A stretch of DNA of 64,000 bases from Actinomadura alba (GTDB taxonomy: Bacteria > Actinomycetota > Actinomycetes > Streptosporangiales > Streptosporangiaceae): assembly GCF_014323705.1 (NCBI RefSeq), contig NZ_JABVEC010000003.1, forward strand, positions 310,001 through 374,000, read 5' to 3'. The stretch's first letter is position 1, and every line of letters begins with the position of its first letter. Positions 34,614-43,013 of this stretch are shown piece after piece. The notes beneath the pieces are model-generated. The model saw only the letters and a list, made by a program, of their open reading frames with translations. It had not been told where the DNA came from and made no database searches. The position numbers and the translations under genes were made by a program.

Positions 34614-35381
34614 ATGCATTTGGCCGTGGCCCGGAGCATGGATCGGAGTGTGATCCTGCTGGCCACTGTCGCACTGGCGAGCAAACAGTATGAACTTCCG
34701 TCCAAATCGTTTTGGGATTCCCTCGGCGGAGGCCGGGCATTCTTGCTTATAGGTCTCACCATCCTGGCCGGGGTGTTTGGAATCCTCAGCCCCTTTGAGG
34801 CCTACTCCCGTAGGGGTATGCTCGCCCAGCGGGTCACGATGAGAAGGCAGATCCTCACGGCATTCGGTCAGCTTCTTTCGCTGGGCACGGCAGCGAACCG
34901 ATCGGTTCCCATCAGTGACCCGGGCCTGCACATCTGGAAGAAGAAGCACACGCTGAAGCATCCGGTGCAAGGCGAGCTCCGCAGGGTCGCAACCTACCGG
35001 CTCGGTTCCACCCCGGCGACCCGAACGATGCGGCCGACACGTGGTGTAGGGGTCGTCGGGCTGTGCTGGCAGCTCAATCAGGAAGTGAGCAAGAACGTCG
35101 AGCAGCTCGTTACCCTATTAACAGATCAGCAAAGTTTCGAGACATACCGGCAGGAGCATGGCCTTCAGGCCGTCATGGGCCTTTCCTGGGAAGATTTCAA
35201 CCGATTTAGCCATCGGGGCGCGGTTTTTGCCAGCCCGATCAGAAACGCCCGCTCAAGCTTCGTCGGCTGCATCAGCTTCGATGCAGCGCATGGATATGAT
35301 GACCTGAACTGCCACCGGATGTGGCACGAACTCAACACCCTCTGCACGATGATCAGCCAGGATGGATTCGAGAATGTTTGA
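34614..35381 (+). CDS. Membrane protein with C-terminal GAF-like domain
   Basis: The protein has 255 residues from ATG 34614 (TGGAG 8 bases upstream; GTG 34611 is also possible). Two hydrophobic segments lie in the first 65 residues (SVILLATVALAS and AFLLIGLTILAGVFGIL). The region from ~150 on has a GAF-like tail (HRGAVFASPIRNARSSFVGC, SFDAAHGYDDL), seen in several actinomycete proteins of unknown function. It overlaps the start of the methyltransferase gene, so both belong to one transcript. Confidence 0.65.
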   Translation: MHLAVARSMDRSVILLATVALASKQYELPSKSFWDSLGGGRAFLLIGLTILAGVFGILSPFEAYSRRGMLAQRVTMRRQILTAFGQLLSLGTAANRSVPISDPGLHIWKKKHTLKHPVQGELRRVATYRLGSTPATRTMRPTRGVGVVGLCWQLNQEVSKNVEQLVTLLTDQQSFETYRQEHGLQAVMGLSWEDFNRFSHRGAVFASPIRNARSSFVGCISFDAAHGYDDLNCHRMWHELNTLCTMISQDGFENV

Positions 35382-36033
35382 GTCGGGCCAGGTCCACAAT
35401 GGTCCTGCGGATCCGAAGGCGATCACGATTGCGACCTGCGGTACATATGATGCGATGGCGGTTGAATACGCGGACGTCACCGACGACTATGCCAAGTTTC
35501 CAGGACTCAGAGACGAAGCATTGGCATTTGAGAAAATGCTACCGCTAGGGCTTCCGGTGCTAGACCTAGGTTGTGGCGGCGGCCGAGACAGCCGGCTGCT
35601 GGCGGATCTTGGCCGACAGATCGTGGCCGCAGACTTCGGGATGTCCATGCTGCAGTGCGCACGGTCACGGTCGTCCGGTCAAGCTCGCGATCTGCATTTT
35701 GTTCGTCTTGACATGCTCGAACTTCCCTTTCCGGCCAATCGATTTGGCGGGGTTTGGGCTTCAGGTAGCCTCTTGCACCTACCTTCGACAGCGATCGTGA
35801 GCGCTCTGTCCGAGATCTTCCGGACGCTGGCGCCAGGAGGGGTCGCCGCCATCAGCATGCGCGCCGGAGCGGGTGAGGGCTGGAGAGTGGGTGGCACCTT
35901 GGCAGGACGCCGCTGGTTCACACTTGTCGATCCCGGAGATTTCACTTCCCAGATGAAGCGGATCGGCTTTCGCCACATACGAATCCGAAACACAGGTCGG
36001 AAGGATTGGTTCGTCGCAATCGGCGAAAAATAG
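35362..36033 (+). CDS. Class I SAM-dependent methyltransferase
   Basis: This is a 223-residue protein; ATG 35374 is an alternative start 4 codons in. Motif I is VLDLGCGGGRDSRLLADLG (~66-84), then VAADFGMSMLQCAR, the acidic LDMLELPFPANRFGGVWAS (~115) and the post-I RTLAPGGVAAISMR. This is the common Rossmann methyltransferase fold acting on small molecules or tRNA; the target is unknown. Its first codons overlap the upstream membrane-protein gene. It converges on the second HIT gene (6 bases between stops). Confidence 0.88.
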   Translation: MDSRMFESGQVHNGPADPKAITIATCGTYDAMAVEYADVTDDYAKFPGLRDEALAFEKMLPLGLPVLDLGCGGGRDSRLLADLGRQIVAADFGMSMLQCARSRSSGQARDLHFVRLDMLELPFPANRFGGVWASGSLLHLPSTAIVSALSEIFRTLAPGGVAAISMRAGAGEGWRVGGTLAGRRWFTLVDPGDFTSQMKRIGFRHIRIRNTGRKDWFVAIGEK

Positions 36034-36039
36034 CCGAGC

Positions 36040-36582
36040 CTATCTCCAACTGTCCGGATCCCAGTTGGGTGTCGCCTTGCGGATGCCCCCTCTTGCATCC
36101 TTGACATCACCGAAATATCTCGGAATCAGATGGATATGGAGGTGGTCGACACTACGTCCCGCAGCACGCCCCTCGTTCACGCCGATCGTGTACCCATGCG
36201 GCGGATCATACTCCTCGATCAATACCTTTCGTGCTTCCAGAATTAGCGCGTAAGCATCAAGGAGTTCCGGGTCGGTGAGGTCAAAAAAGGACTCAGTATG
36301 CCTTTTAGAAACTATCTCTACGTGGCCAGGTGCAGATGGATAGTTGTCATATCTTGCAAAGAAAGTGGTGTTCTCGCACACGATCGTGTTAAGCGCCGGA
36401 TCATGGCGGCGGCAAAAGATACAGTCATCCACCTGAGGGTCTACCTGGTCGGTTTGGTGGGATGTCGCGACTACCCCAAAACGCTTAGGGTAGATTCTCC
36501 TCACGAGGCCCTGTAGATGCTTGAGTAGTACGAGTGTCTTGTTCCGGTTTCGCTGGCCTGGTCTCGTACCTGCACCGGACAT
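36040..36582 (-). CDS. HIT-family protein 2
   Basis: This is a 180-residue protein; TGAGGAG lies before ATG 36582, and ATG 36663 with GAGGAG is a possible longer start. After a basic N-terminus, DDCIFCRRHDPALNTIV is the zinc/nucleotide entry of HIT proteins, then SAPGHVEIVSKRHTESFFDL and the triad DHLHIHLIPRYFGDV (~150-165). It probably hydrolyses nucleotidyl bonds (HINT/Ap4A-like). It belongs with the AIR-synthase, HIT-1 and methyltransferase genes in a compact island. Confidence 0.88.
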   Translation of the reverse strand: MSGAGTRPGQRNRNKTLVLLKHLQGLVRRIYPKRFGVVATSHQTDQVDPQVDDCIFCRRHDPALNTIVCENTTFFARYDNYPSAPGHVEIVSKRHTESFFDLTDPELLDAYALILEARKVLIEEYDPPHGYTIGVNEGRAAGRSVDHLHIHLIPRYFGDVKDARGGIRKATPNWDPDSWR

Positions 36583-37262
36583 GGGTCGGATCTCCTCAAG
36601 AGATGCGGATGGGCCGTGCCCGTAGTCTGCCCGATGTGGCCGTGGGTACGGAGTGGATTGCATCACTCCTCTGGAGGGTAACCGACCTCCTGCGGAGAGA
36701 CTTGGAGGCGAGCATGAGCTCGCCATGAGTGCCCGGTTGCGCACCTCACCAGCGGCATGGCACTTGCCGCAGCTCAGCAGGCTAATCACGGCCTACCACC
36801 CAGGGACCTCTGATTGGCGAAATGATTCTCCTAAAAACGGTCTGATGCAGAAATGAATCTGCACTCGGCTGACTAAGCGGCCAAAAGACCGGTCTGCAAG
36901 ATTGTGGTGACTCATTGTAATTAATCGGCAGTGATGCCGGCATGACAGGAGGTATGCGCTCGTCATGACGCCTGGATCGATCGGCCTGCCGACGGCTGAA
37001 CTGCCCGGCCATTGCCGACGGCCGATGACTCACATGGCTACGACGAGACGCTGGGCCAGCGTTCGCACCTCGAACAGAGCGCCGCAGCTCGTCCACCGCC
37101 TCCGGGGGCGCCCTCGACCATCACACCAAAGCTCCATGCCGAACAGTTCCGCACATGCTCATGGCCGCACTGTCCTCAGCCTCCGTTCACCTGCGGCGGG
37201 CTGTCAACGACGGTGACCTTTGCGCTGCGCCGATGAGGTGAGCCCGCTGCCGGCCGAGGCCG
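36583..37262. other. Intergenic region of about 680 bases, no convincing gene
   Basis: The region is of mixed composition. An AGGAGG at 36950-36955 precedes ATG 36965, but the frame that follows (83 codons) is Arg/Ser-rich and looks non-coding. No tRNA, repeat or IS end was recognised. The island boundary may lie here because GC content rises again after about 36960. Confidence 0.4.
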
Positions 37263-37295
37263 CCGGTGCGGTGCCCGTCATCGGCACCGCACCGG
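37263..37295 (-). terminator. Perfect hairpin downstream of the TPR gene
   Basis: Arms CCGGTGCGGTGCC (37263-37275) and GGCACCGCACCGG (37283-37295) pair perfectly over 13 bases with a 7-base loop, 35 bases beyond the stop of the minus-strand TPR gene. Confidence 0.75.
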
Positions 37296-37330
37296 ACGGG
37301 CCGCGCGACTGAAGAGCCCTGGCTGCCGGC

Positions 37331-37654
37331 TCAGGATTCGCCTGTCATGACGCCGTGCATCCGCAAATGCGGTGCGGCGTCGTCCGGCCGGTTCTGCCGC
37401 TGCAGCGTACGGCCGAGCAGCAGGTGAGCGTACGCCTCGGCCGGGTCCCGCTCCAGAACCCGCCGCAGCTCGCCCTCGGCCCTGCGCAGCTGGGCGGAGT
37501 GGTAGTACGAGCGGGCGAGAAGCAGTCGTACCGACAGGTTGCCGGGGTCCTCGGCGAGGACCTCGGACAGAATCCGAGCCGCGTTGGTGTAGTCCTCGAG
37601 CTCGAAGAACAACGTTCCGCGCCGGTACTCCTCAGCAAGCGTGGTGGTCCGCAT
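37331..37654 (-). CDS. Small tetratricopeptide-repeat protein
   Basis: This is a 107-residue protein; GAGAGGAG precedes the ATG. Two to three TPR units are visible (GTLFFELEDYTNAARILSEV; NLSVRLLLARSYYHSAQLRR; AYAHLLLGRTLQRQNRPDDA). Proteins of this size with this start are common in actinomycetes and act as protein-interaction adaptors; the partner is unknown. It appears monocistronic with its own terminator. Confidence 0.85.
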   Translation of the reverse strand: MRTTTLAEEYRRGTLFFELEDYTNAARILSEVLAEDPGNLSVRLLLARSYYHSAQLRRAEGELRRVLERDPAEAYAHLLLGRTLQRQNRPDDAAPHLRMHGVMTGES

Positions 37655-37942
37655 CCGTCACTCCTCTCGGCCCATCCCTTCGGGCTCCGTCGTCACCGAG
37701 AACGTAATTGAATCTAAAACTATTTCGTTGTCCGCCCGCGGCCGCTCCCCCCGGCGAGGCCCGGTTCGGTGTGCCGCACGCTGCGGCCGTTCCGGTGGGG
37801 TGTCGAGCAGGCCCGCGGCACGCAGGGCGGCGGCGTGTTCCGGGCGGTGGGCGGCGTCTCCGCAGGCTCCGGGTGCTGCACGCGGGTCACGGATACAGGG
37901 CGACGGACTGCAGCGGATTGCCGAACCGACGCGACGGAGTGG

Positions 37943-38488
37943 TCAGCGAAGGAAATCGGTGATGAACCGTGTCCGTTCTGCTACGGGGGCGCGGGGGAGG
38001 TGCACCAGTTCGTAGCCATAAGCGGTGTAGGTCGCGACCATGAACTCGTAGGTGCGTTCGGCCTCGGCATGGGACTGCTTGCGTTCGCTGTCCTGTTCGT
38101 AGATCTCCGGCCACGGGGGTGCGATGAAAACGCGAGGGTGGTACCGGATCGTCTTTGCAGCGGCGTGGAGATGGTCCGGGACCGGCAGCCCCTCCAGTCG
38201 CAGGTAGCCCACGATGTCCGGGACCCCGCGGTCGAAGAAGACCGGCGCCTTCTGCTCGACCGCCATCCGGTAGGAACGCAGTTCCCAGCAGAGCATCAGT
38301 TCAGCGAACAAGGTCGGATCGGTCCACGGCAGCGCGGGCCCGCCGATCGCCACCTGGTCCTGGATGATCCCGCGCCCCGCCTCGAGGGAACGTGCGTAGC
38401 CCATCTCCTGAAGCTGGGCGATCAAGGTGCTCTTCCCCGACCCGGGCCCTCCGGTGATGACGACGAACTGCTCCGACTCCGGTGCCAT
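37943..38488 (-). CDS. AAA-type ATPase / predicted small-molecule kinase
   Basis: The protein has 181 residues; GGAG lies 9 bases before the ATG. The P-loop is VITGGPGSGKSTLI (~10-23), followed by EAGRGIIQDQV and the DRG motif FFDRGVPDIVGYL (~87). This is the pattern of a family of ATPases/kinases that resemble NadR-kinase-like or thymidylate-kinase folds, often annotated as AAA domain proteins. The substrate is unknown. It lies 90 bases after the pRiA4b ORF3-like gene on the same strand and may be cotranscribed with it. Confidence 0.82.
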   Translation of the reverse strand: MAPESEQFVVITGGPGSGKSTLIAQLQEMGYARSLEAGRGIIQDQVAIGGPALPWTDPTLFAELMLCWELRSYRMAVEQKAPVFFDRGVPDIVGYLRLEGLPVPDHLHAAAKTIRYHPRVFIAPPWPEIYEQDSERKQSHAEAERTYEFMVATYTAYGYELVHLPRAPVAERTRFITDFLR

Positions 38489-38578
38489 TCAGTAGAACTC
38501 CGTTATCTCGCAAACCGGTCACGTCCAACGCAGAAGGTGCCCAAGGTCATTGCGACGAACGACCTGGACACCCCTCCG

Positions 38579-39121
38579 TCATCGCGCATGGCCACCCCAC
38601 CAGGGCAGGATCGGCGGGAGGTCCACGAACGTGCGGCGAGGGGCCTTCGGCAGTGGATCATGGCCGTCATCGTCGTCCCACCGGCGACCGTACTGGTCGG
38701 GGATATCGCCCCATCCCAAGTACGGCACGGGCCGGCCGGGCGCCCTGCCGAGTTCCTCCATGGGGTCGATGCGCTGGTCGTCCACAGTGCACAGGTGTGC
38801 CCAGTCGTCGCCCAGGTCGAAGACGTACGCGAACCGCTCGCCGGCCGCCAGGCGGCTGAGCCTGGTCGTGTCGCCGTCCAGGGTGCCCTCGGGCGCGTCG
38901 CCGTCCCACCGCTCCAGGCGGCTGAGACCGGTGCCGTCGGCGAGGGTGAACATGTGCAGATGGGCCAGGTCCCAGCGCGCGAACGCAAGGTCGATGGCCT
39001 CGGCGAGCTCCGCGAACGAATGAGAACTGGCGGCCGCGAAGACCCGGCCAGGCCGTGGCCAGTACGTCTCGCCCCGGCCCGATACCAGCTCGACGCGAAT
39101 CGACAACCACGTACGCGCCAT
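38579..39121 (-). CDS. pRiA4b ORF-3-like (PF07929-type) protein
   Basis: This is a 180-residue protein from ATG 39121 (GAGAGG upstream). The N-terminus TWLSIRVELVSGRG and the central AYVFDLGDDWAHLCTV are typical of the plasmid pRiA4b ORF-3 family, whose function is unknown and which is often carried by mobile elements. It ends in RTFVDLPPILPWWG. A paralogous 3' fragment ending in STFADLPPLLPSWG lies at 41851-41976, so the family has been duplicated and partly lost here. Confidence 0.82.
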   Translation of the reverse strand: MARTWLSIRVELVSGRGETYWPRPGRVFAAASSHSFAELAEAIDLAFARWDLAHLHMFTLADGTGLSRLERWDGDAPEGTLDGDTTRLSRLAAGERFAYVFDLGDDWAHLCTVDDQRIDPMEELGRAPGRPVPYLGWGDIPDQYGRRWDDDDGHDPLPKAPRRTFVDLPPILPWWGGHAR

Positions 39122-39348
39122 CGTCTCGCGCCTCTCAGCCGTCGGGGTTTCGGGAACGGCACGATGTAAGTGCCCCTGTGTCAGCCTTCCTCCTGCCGAG
39201 CGGGTGGGCCACGCGCCGCCCGGCGGTACTCCGCAAGAGTCAGTACACGCATTGCGCCCGGCGGGCCTCCGAGCGCCTCGTCGGACTCCCGTCATGGAAT
39301 TCCGGTGGGACTGAGCGAGGTGCGACTACTGGCCTGTATCCCTAACTG

Positions 39349-39759
39349 CTAGGTCTGCGGCCGACTGATGTTGACCATCCACGACACGCCGAACTTGTCC
39401 ACGCACATGCCGAACTCATCACCCCAGACCTGCTTCTCCATGGGCACCGTGATGGACCCGCCTGCGGAGAGCTTGTCCCAGTAGCCGCGCAGGTGGTCGT
39501 CGTCGCCGCTGAGACTCACTGAGCAGCCCGTCATGGGCTCGTATTTCATGTCGCGGGTGACATCGGCGGCCATGATCGTGTAGCCGCCGTCGGTCTCGAG
39601 TATCCCGTGCATGATCCGATCGGCGTCCGGTGAGTCCGGAGCGCCGAGCTCGGCGAAGGTATGGAAGGCGGGCTTGCCGCCGAACACGCTCGCGTAAAAC
39701 TCGATCGCCTGGCGGGCGTTGCCGTTGAACGTCAAGTACGGGTTCAGCTGAGAGGACAT
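39349..39759 (-). CDS. VOC-superfamily (PhnB/glyoxalase-like) protein
   Basis: The protein has 136 residues; TAGGAGGAG precedes the ATG. The start NPYLTFNGNARQAIEFYASV and the later DKLSAGGSITVPMEKQVWGD and GVSWMVNI are typical of PhnB-like VOC proteins. Family members bind metals or small ligands (e.g. antibiotics); an enzymatic role here is not established. Confidence 0.9.
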   Translation of the reverse strand: MSSQLNPYLTFNGNARQAIEFYASVFGGKPAFHTFAELGAPDSPDADRIMHGILETDGGYTIMAADVTRDMKYEPMTGCSVSLSGDDDHLRGYWDKLSAGGSITVPMEKQVWGDEFGMCVDKFGVSWMVNISRPQT

Positions 39760-39871
39760 GACTCCTCCTAGAACTGTGGGCTTTGGCCGAGAGCCCGCAC
39801 GGCCGGAGACCCGGCCGGGGGACCCTGTCACGGCCGCCTAACTTCGACTTTATCGATGAGCCTGCGACCAT

Positions 39872-40000
39872 ATTCAGGGGACCTCGCTGAACGACCTGAC
39901 CAGTGCCATGGGGATCGCCTCGGCCAGCATCTGTGCCTGCTTCGGCAGCAAGGAGGCGCTGTTTCGCGAGACCGTGGCGCGGTACGGCACGACCGCGGGA
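39872..40000 (+). pseudogene. TetR-family regulator, helix-turn-helix fragment
   Basis: In frame with ATG 39908 the sequence reads GTSLNDLTSAMGI, then FGSKEALFRETVARYG, the helix-turn-helix of a TetR repressor. The first ~20 residues and the ligand-binding domain are missing. It merges directly into a different gene remnant. It is non-functional as read. Confidence 0.7.
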
Positions 40001-40410
40001 GTTGCGCGTGCGGGAGCACATGCTGCTGGGCGCGATCGTCACCAAGATCTGGTGGTGGAGCACGCCGGACAAGTACGCGGGCCAGGAGCGCTTCGAGACC
40101 TTCGAGGAAGCGAAGGCTTACAACAGAATCGCCAACAAGCTCATCGCCACCACTACCACCGGCCGCCGCCACGAGTTCGCCGCGCTCCAGCTGATCTGCG
40201 CCGTCGCGCTGAGCACCGGCCTCCTGCTGTCGGTCGTACCCCCTCGCGTTACTGGCGATCGGCTTCCTGCACAGCCCCTGGCCGGCCGGACCGATCTGGC
40301 TCGTGCCCACCATCGCGGTCGCGGTGGCCTGCATCGCCTTCCTCACCATGGCGCTCCCCACCCGCCGGGCGCTGCGCACCCCACCGGCCCAGGCCCTCAC
40401 CCGCGGCTGA
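39995..40410 (+). pseudogene. FtsX-type ABC-transporter permease, C-terminal fragment with frameshift
   Basis: One frame reads RIANKLIATTTTGRRHEFAA and LSTGLLLSVV, the cytoplasmic turn of FtsX-like permeases. After a frame change near 40240, LLAIGFLHSPWPAGPIWLVP leads to the typical end PTRRALRTPPAQALTRG and a TGA at 40408. Only the last ~130 residues remain. With the TetR fragment upstream it marks a decayed repressor/ABC-exporter locus. Confidence 0.65.
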
Positions 40411-40519
40411 CGGCAGTACGGCGCCGGCACGGCGGCCTGCCTCGGAGGCCTGACCGCCGTACCGGCGCCCGATCCTCCGACCCGCGAACTTCCGATTCCA
40501 CTCCCGAAGGCGCTTTTCT

Positions 40520-40883
40520 CTGCTCGCCGCCACCCTGATCGGCGCCCCCGCGCACGGCTTCGTCCCCGGCGAACGGCCGGAATCGTCATGGGTCGCCGCC
40601 GCCACTGATGGCGACCCACAGCCGCGCGGCGGGATCCGCGGCCAGTTCAACCTCGTCGATGCCTTCGGTGAGTGGATCTGGAACGAGGGCAGGCCGGCGG
40701 ACATCCCGTTCCTCGACACCCGCCGCGTGGCCGTCCTGGACCCGCCCCCGTACCCCGCGCTCCTGGAACACCGGGCGGGTCTACCCCTTGATGCGGCCGA
40801 CCGTCGCTCTGGACCGGATGTTGTCACCCGACGAGGCCGCCCGCTGGACTGCCAAGATCGCCCCGGACACCAGGGCCCGCTGA
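40520..40883 (+). pseudogene. Frameshifted remnant, possibly NmrA-like SDR
   Basis: One frame gives NLVDAFGEWIWNEGRPADIP and FLDTRRVAVLDPPPYPALLE. Shortly after, another frame continues GRVYPLMRPTVALDRMLSPD to a TGA at 40881. The pattern P(F)(I/L)D(T/A)R(D/R)VA...GRxYPL resembles the middle of NmrA-like NAD(P)-binding proteins, but identity is low. Coding character is strong and the frame is broken, so this is a gene remnant. Confidence 0.4.
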
Positions 40884-40954
40884 CTCGGCAGAAACGTGGC
40901 CGATGTTCGGCGCCGATCGTGTGTCTCTTGACCGTTCCTGGTGCGCCAAGTCGT

Positions 40955-41656
40955 CTACTCTGGGACGTAGATCGTAAGCCACTCGGCTCCGCGCGGCCGA
41001 TATCCGTAACGATCCCTCAGCCCGGCGGTAACGGCGGGGATGTGTCCTGCCCCGTAGACCACAGCCACTGTGATCGCCTCGTCACCGCGGTCCGCGTGGA
41101 TCTTCCCGAGCGCGTCGAGCAGCATCTGGTCGCGTCGGCTGCTCAACGCGTCCCTTATGGGCCCCTCGGCCCGCGCCTCCGCACGCCGAGTCGACGGCAG
41201 ATCCTCGACCACCAGGTCCTCGTCGAAGAAGGCGCGCGGACCGCGCCACGCGAACACCAGACCCATCACGGGTGCGGAGAGCAACAGCAGCAGATACATC
41301 CATCGTGGCAGCCTTCTGAGGTCGGCTATGGACTCGGCCGCGGTCACGTCCGCATTGATCACGGGTACACCGGCGGGCAGCAGTGCTGCGTTCTTCTGCT
41401 CCTCCAAGCCGTTGCGGCGTCGGCGCGGGGCGAGCCGGTAGGCAAGTGTGAGGGTGCTCGCCTGGCGGGACTTGCCCCGAAGCCCCTCGGCGACGATGAC
41501 GTCGCACTCCTTAAGCCGTGTGCGTACGTCGGCGTAGAACGCCGGCGAGGCCACGTGGAACATCGGGAAGAGCACGAACTTCAAGGGCGTATCCTTCCGC
41601 CGCATTGTGATCACAGCGGATCGAACCGCAAAGCCGGTCACTTCTATGATCTGCAT
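40955..41656 (-). CDS. TraB/GumN-like protein with membrane helix
   Basis: The protein has 233 residues. It resembles the TraB/PrgY/GumN fold: FVLFPMFHVASPAFYADV with the first conserved His, CDVIVAEGL with the Glu, and AVVYGAGHIPAVTAGL with the G-x-x-H near the end. A hydrophobic segment (MYLLLLLSAPVMGLVF, ~120-135) probably anchors it. TIKI/TraB relatives are metallo-peptidase-like; activity in bacteria is unknown. No partner gene is obvious. Confidence 0.6.
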   Translation of the reverse strand: MQIIEVTGFAVRSAVITMRRKDTPLKFVLFPMFHVASPAFYADVRTRLKECDVIVAEGLRGKSRQASTLTLAYRLAPRRRRNGLEEQKNAALLPAGVPVINADVTAAESIADLRRLPRWMYLLLLLSAPVMGLVFAWRGPRAFFDEDLVVEDLPSTRRAEARAEGPIRDALSSRRDQMLLDALGKIHADRGDEAITVAVVYGAGHIPAVTAGLRDRYGYRPRGAEWLTIYVPE

Positions 41657-41850
41657 GACCCCCCCGCACTCCGGCTAAACGCCTGCCGCAAATATCGGGC
41701 CGGTCCTCACGCCGGTCAATACGTGGGCCAAGTCCGGCGGGCCTACCCAGGACTCCGGTTCCGGCGTCACTTCACGTCGGTGACGCGGCCGAGCAGGTTC
41801 TCGGGCAGCAAGCAGCCGACATCGGCACCTGCCTTGCCAGCGGGGGTGGG

Positions 41851-41976
41851 TCAGCGCCCTTGCCGGCCCCACGAGGGTAGGAGCGGTGGGAGATCGGCGA
41901 ACGTACTGCGGACCAACGTCACCAGGCCAGCGCCCCCTCGACCCGGAAAGTACAGATGGGGGTAGTCGCCATGCAC
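41851..41976 (-). pseudogene. pRiA4b ORF-3-like 3' fragment
   Basis: From GTG 41976 the frame reads VHGDYPHLYFPGRGGAG, then STFADLPPLLPSWGRQGR before TGA. The last part parallels the end of the intact copy at 38579 (RTFVDLPPILPWWGGHAR). Upstream sequence has lost the family. It is a duplicated and decayed copy in the otherwise empty stretch 41657-42069. Confidence 0.6.
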
Positions 41977-42069
41977 GTATCCTTCCCACCGGATCTCTCT
42001 GCTGGGGTAACCTGTCGAACCTACGAACCGTAATCGAACGTACGTTTGAAGCTGGGGTGGAGCGTGGAG

Positions 42070-43011
42070 ATGGGGGGTTCACCCACGTACTCTGACGAGA
42101 TGGAGACGGTCAGACTTGAGGAGTGGGCCGCATTGGTCGCGCTACTCCAGGTTCGGCCTCAGGACATGCGCTGGGGCGAGATCACTGCCGAGGTCCTCGA
42201 GGCCGGCAGTGCCCTTGAAGTCTGGCATCGGCTCATGCCCGCCACGCTGGTGGACCTTCCAGGGGAACCCGATCCCATAGAATCGGCTGCTCGGGACATC
42301 GACCTGTGGGCGGATCAGGGCCACACGCTGCTGACAATCCTCGACGAAGGCTATCCGTCACGACTGCGCGGCATCCACCAGGCCCCTCCGGTCCTGTTCG
42401 CACGCGGGTCCACCACGCCCGATGACGTCGCCGTCTCGGTGGTCGGTTCTCGAAAGGCCTCCGATCACGGACTCGAGATCGCGACCAACGTGGCTCACGA
42501 ACTGGCCTCGCGGGGTGTGACCGTGGTGGCAGGCCTGGCTCTCGGCATCGATACGGCAGCACACCGCGCGGCCCTCGCCGCCGGCGGGCGCACAGTCGCC
42601 ATCATCGGAACCGGTATCAACAAGGTCTACCCGGCCGCGAACCGGGATCTCCACGAGAAGATCGCCTCTCATGGCCTGCTGCTCTCTCAGTTCTGGCCCG
42701 ACGCACCACCGCAGAAACACAGCTTCTTGATGCGCAACGCGACCATGTCGGGCTACGGGATGGCCACAGTCGTAGTAGAGGCAGGTGAGCAGAGCGGCGC
42801 ACGCGCCCAAGCTCGAATGGCCGTGGAGCATGGCCGACCGGTGATCCTGACCGACCTGGTCGTCAAACGAAATGAGTGGGCCCAAGCGCTCGTCGGCCGA
42901 CCCGGCGTCCACGTGGCCGACAGCCTATCCTCAGTGATGAACGTCATCGATGAACTGAACAGAGAGGGCACGCTTGTGGACGCCGAATTGCGGCGGCTTG
43001 TCGCTACCTGA
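42070..43011 (+). CDS. dprA: DprA/Smf-like protein, candidate ShosA-type partner
   Basis: This is a 313-residue protein; GGTGGAG 7 bases before ATG 42070 decides the start (ATG 42100 also possible). The Rossmann-like DprA core is clear: DEGYPSRLRGIHQAPPVLFA (~95), VSVVGSRKASDHGLEIA (~127), VVAGLALGIDTAAHRAALAA (~158), TVAIIGTGINKVYPAANRDL and ATVVVEAGEQSGARAQARMA. Classical DprA loads RecA on single-stranded DNA in transformation. This gene is followed after 2 bases by a phosphoribosyltransferase gene. That pairing is known from the ShosTA toxin-antitoxin/defence system, in which the DprA-like protein is the antitoxin. The housekeeping dprA of actinomycetes usually sits beside yraN/topA-type genes, not here. 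Confidence 0.87.
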   Translation: MGGSPTYSDEMETVRLEEWAALVALLQVRPQDMRWGEITAEVLEAGSALEVWHRLMPATLVDLPGEPDPIESAARDIDLWADQGHTLLTILDEGYPSRLRGIHQAPPVLFARGSTTPDDVAVSVVGSRKASDHGLEIATNVAHELASRGVTVVAGLALGIDTAAHRAALAAGGRTVAIIGTGINKVYPAANRDLHEKIASHGLLLSQFWPDAPPQKHSFLMRNATMSGYGMATVVVEAGEQSGARAQARMAVEHGRPVILTDLVVKRNEWAQALVGRPGVHVADSLSSVMNVIDELNREGTLVDAELRRLVAT

Positions 43012-43013
43012 AC

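Noticed and set aside
36965-37213. Small plus-strand gene after AGGAGG at 36950
   Set aside because: The 83-codon frame is dominated by Arg, Ser, Pro and His with no domain and normal codon bias is absent; the AGGAGG is probably chance.
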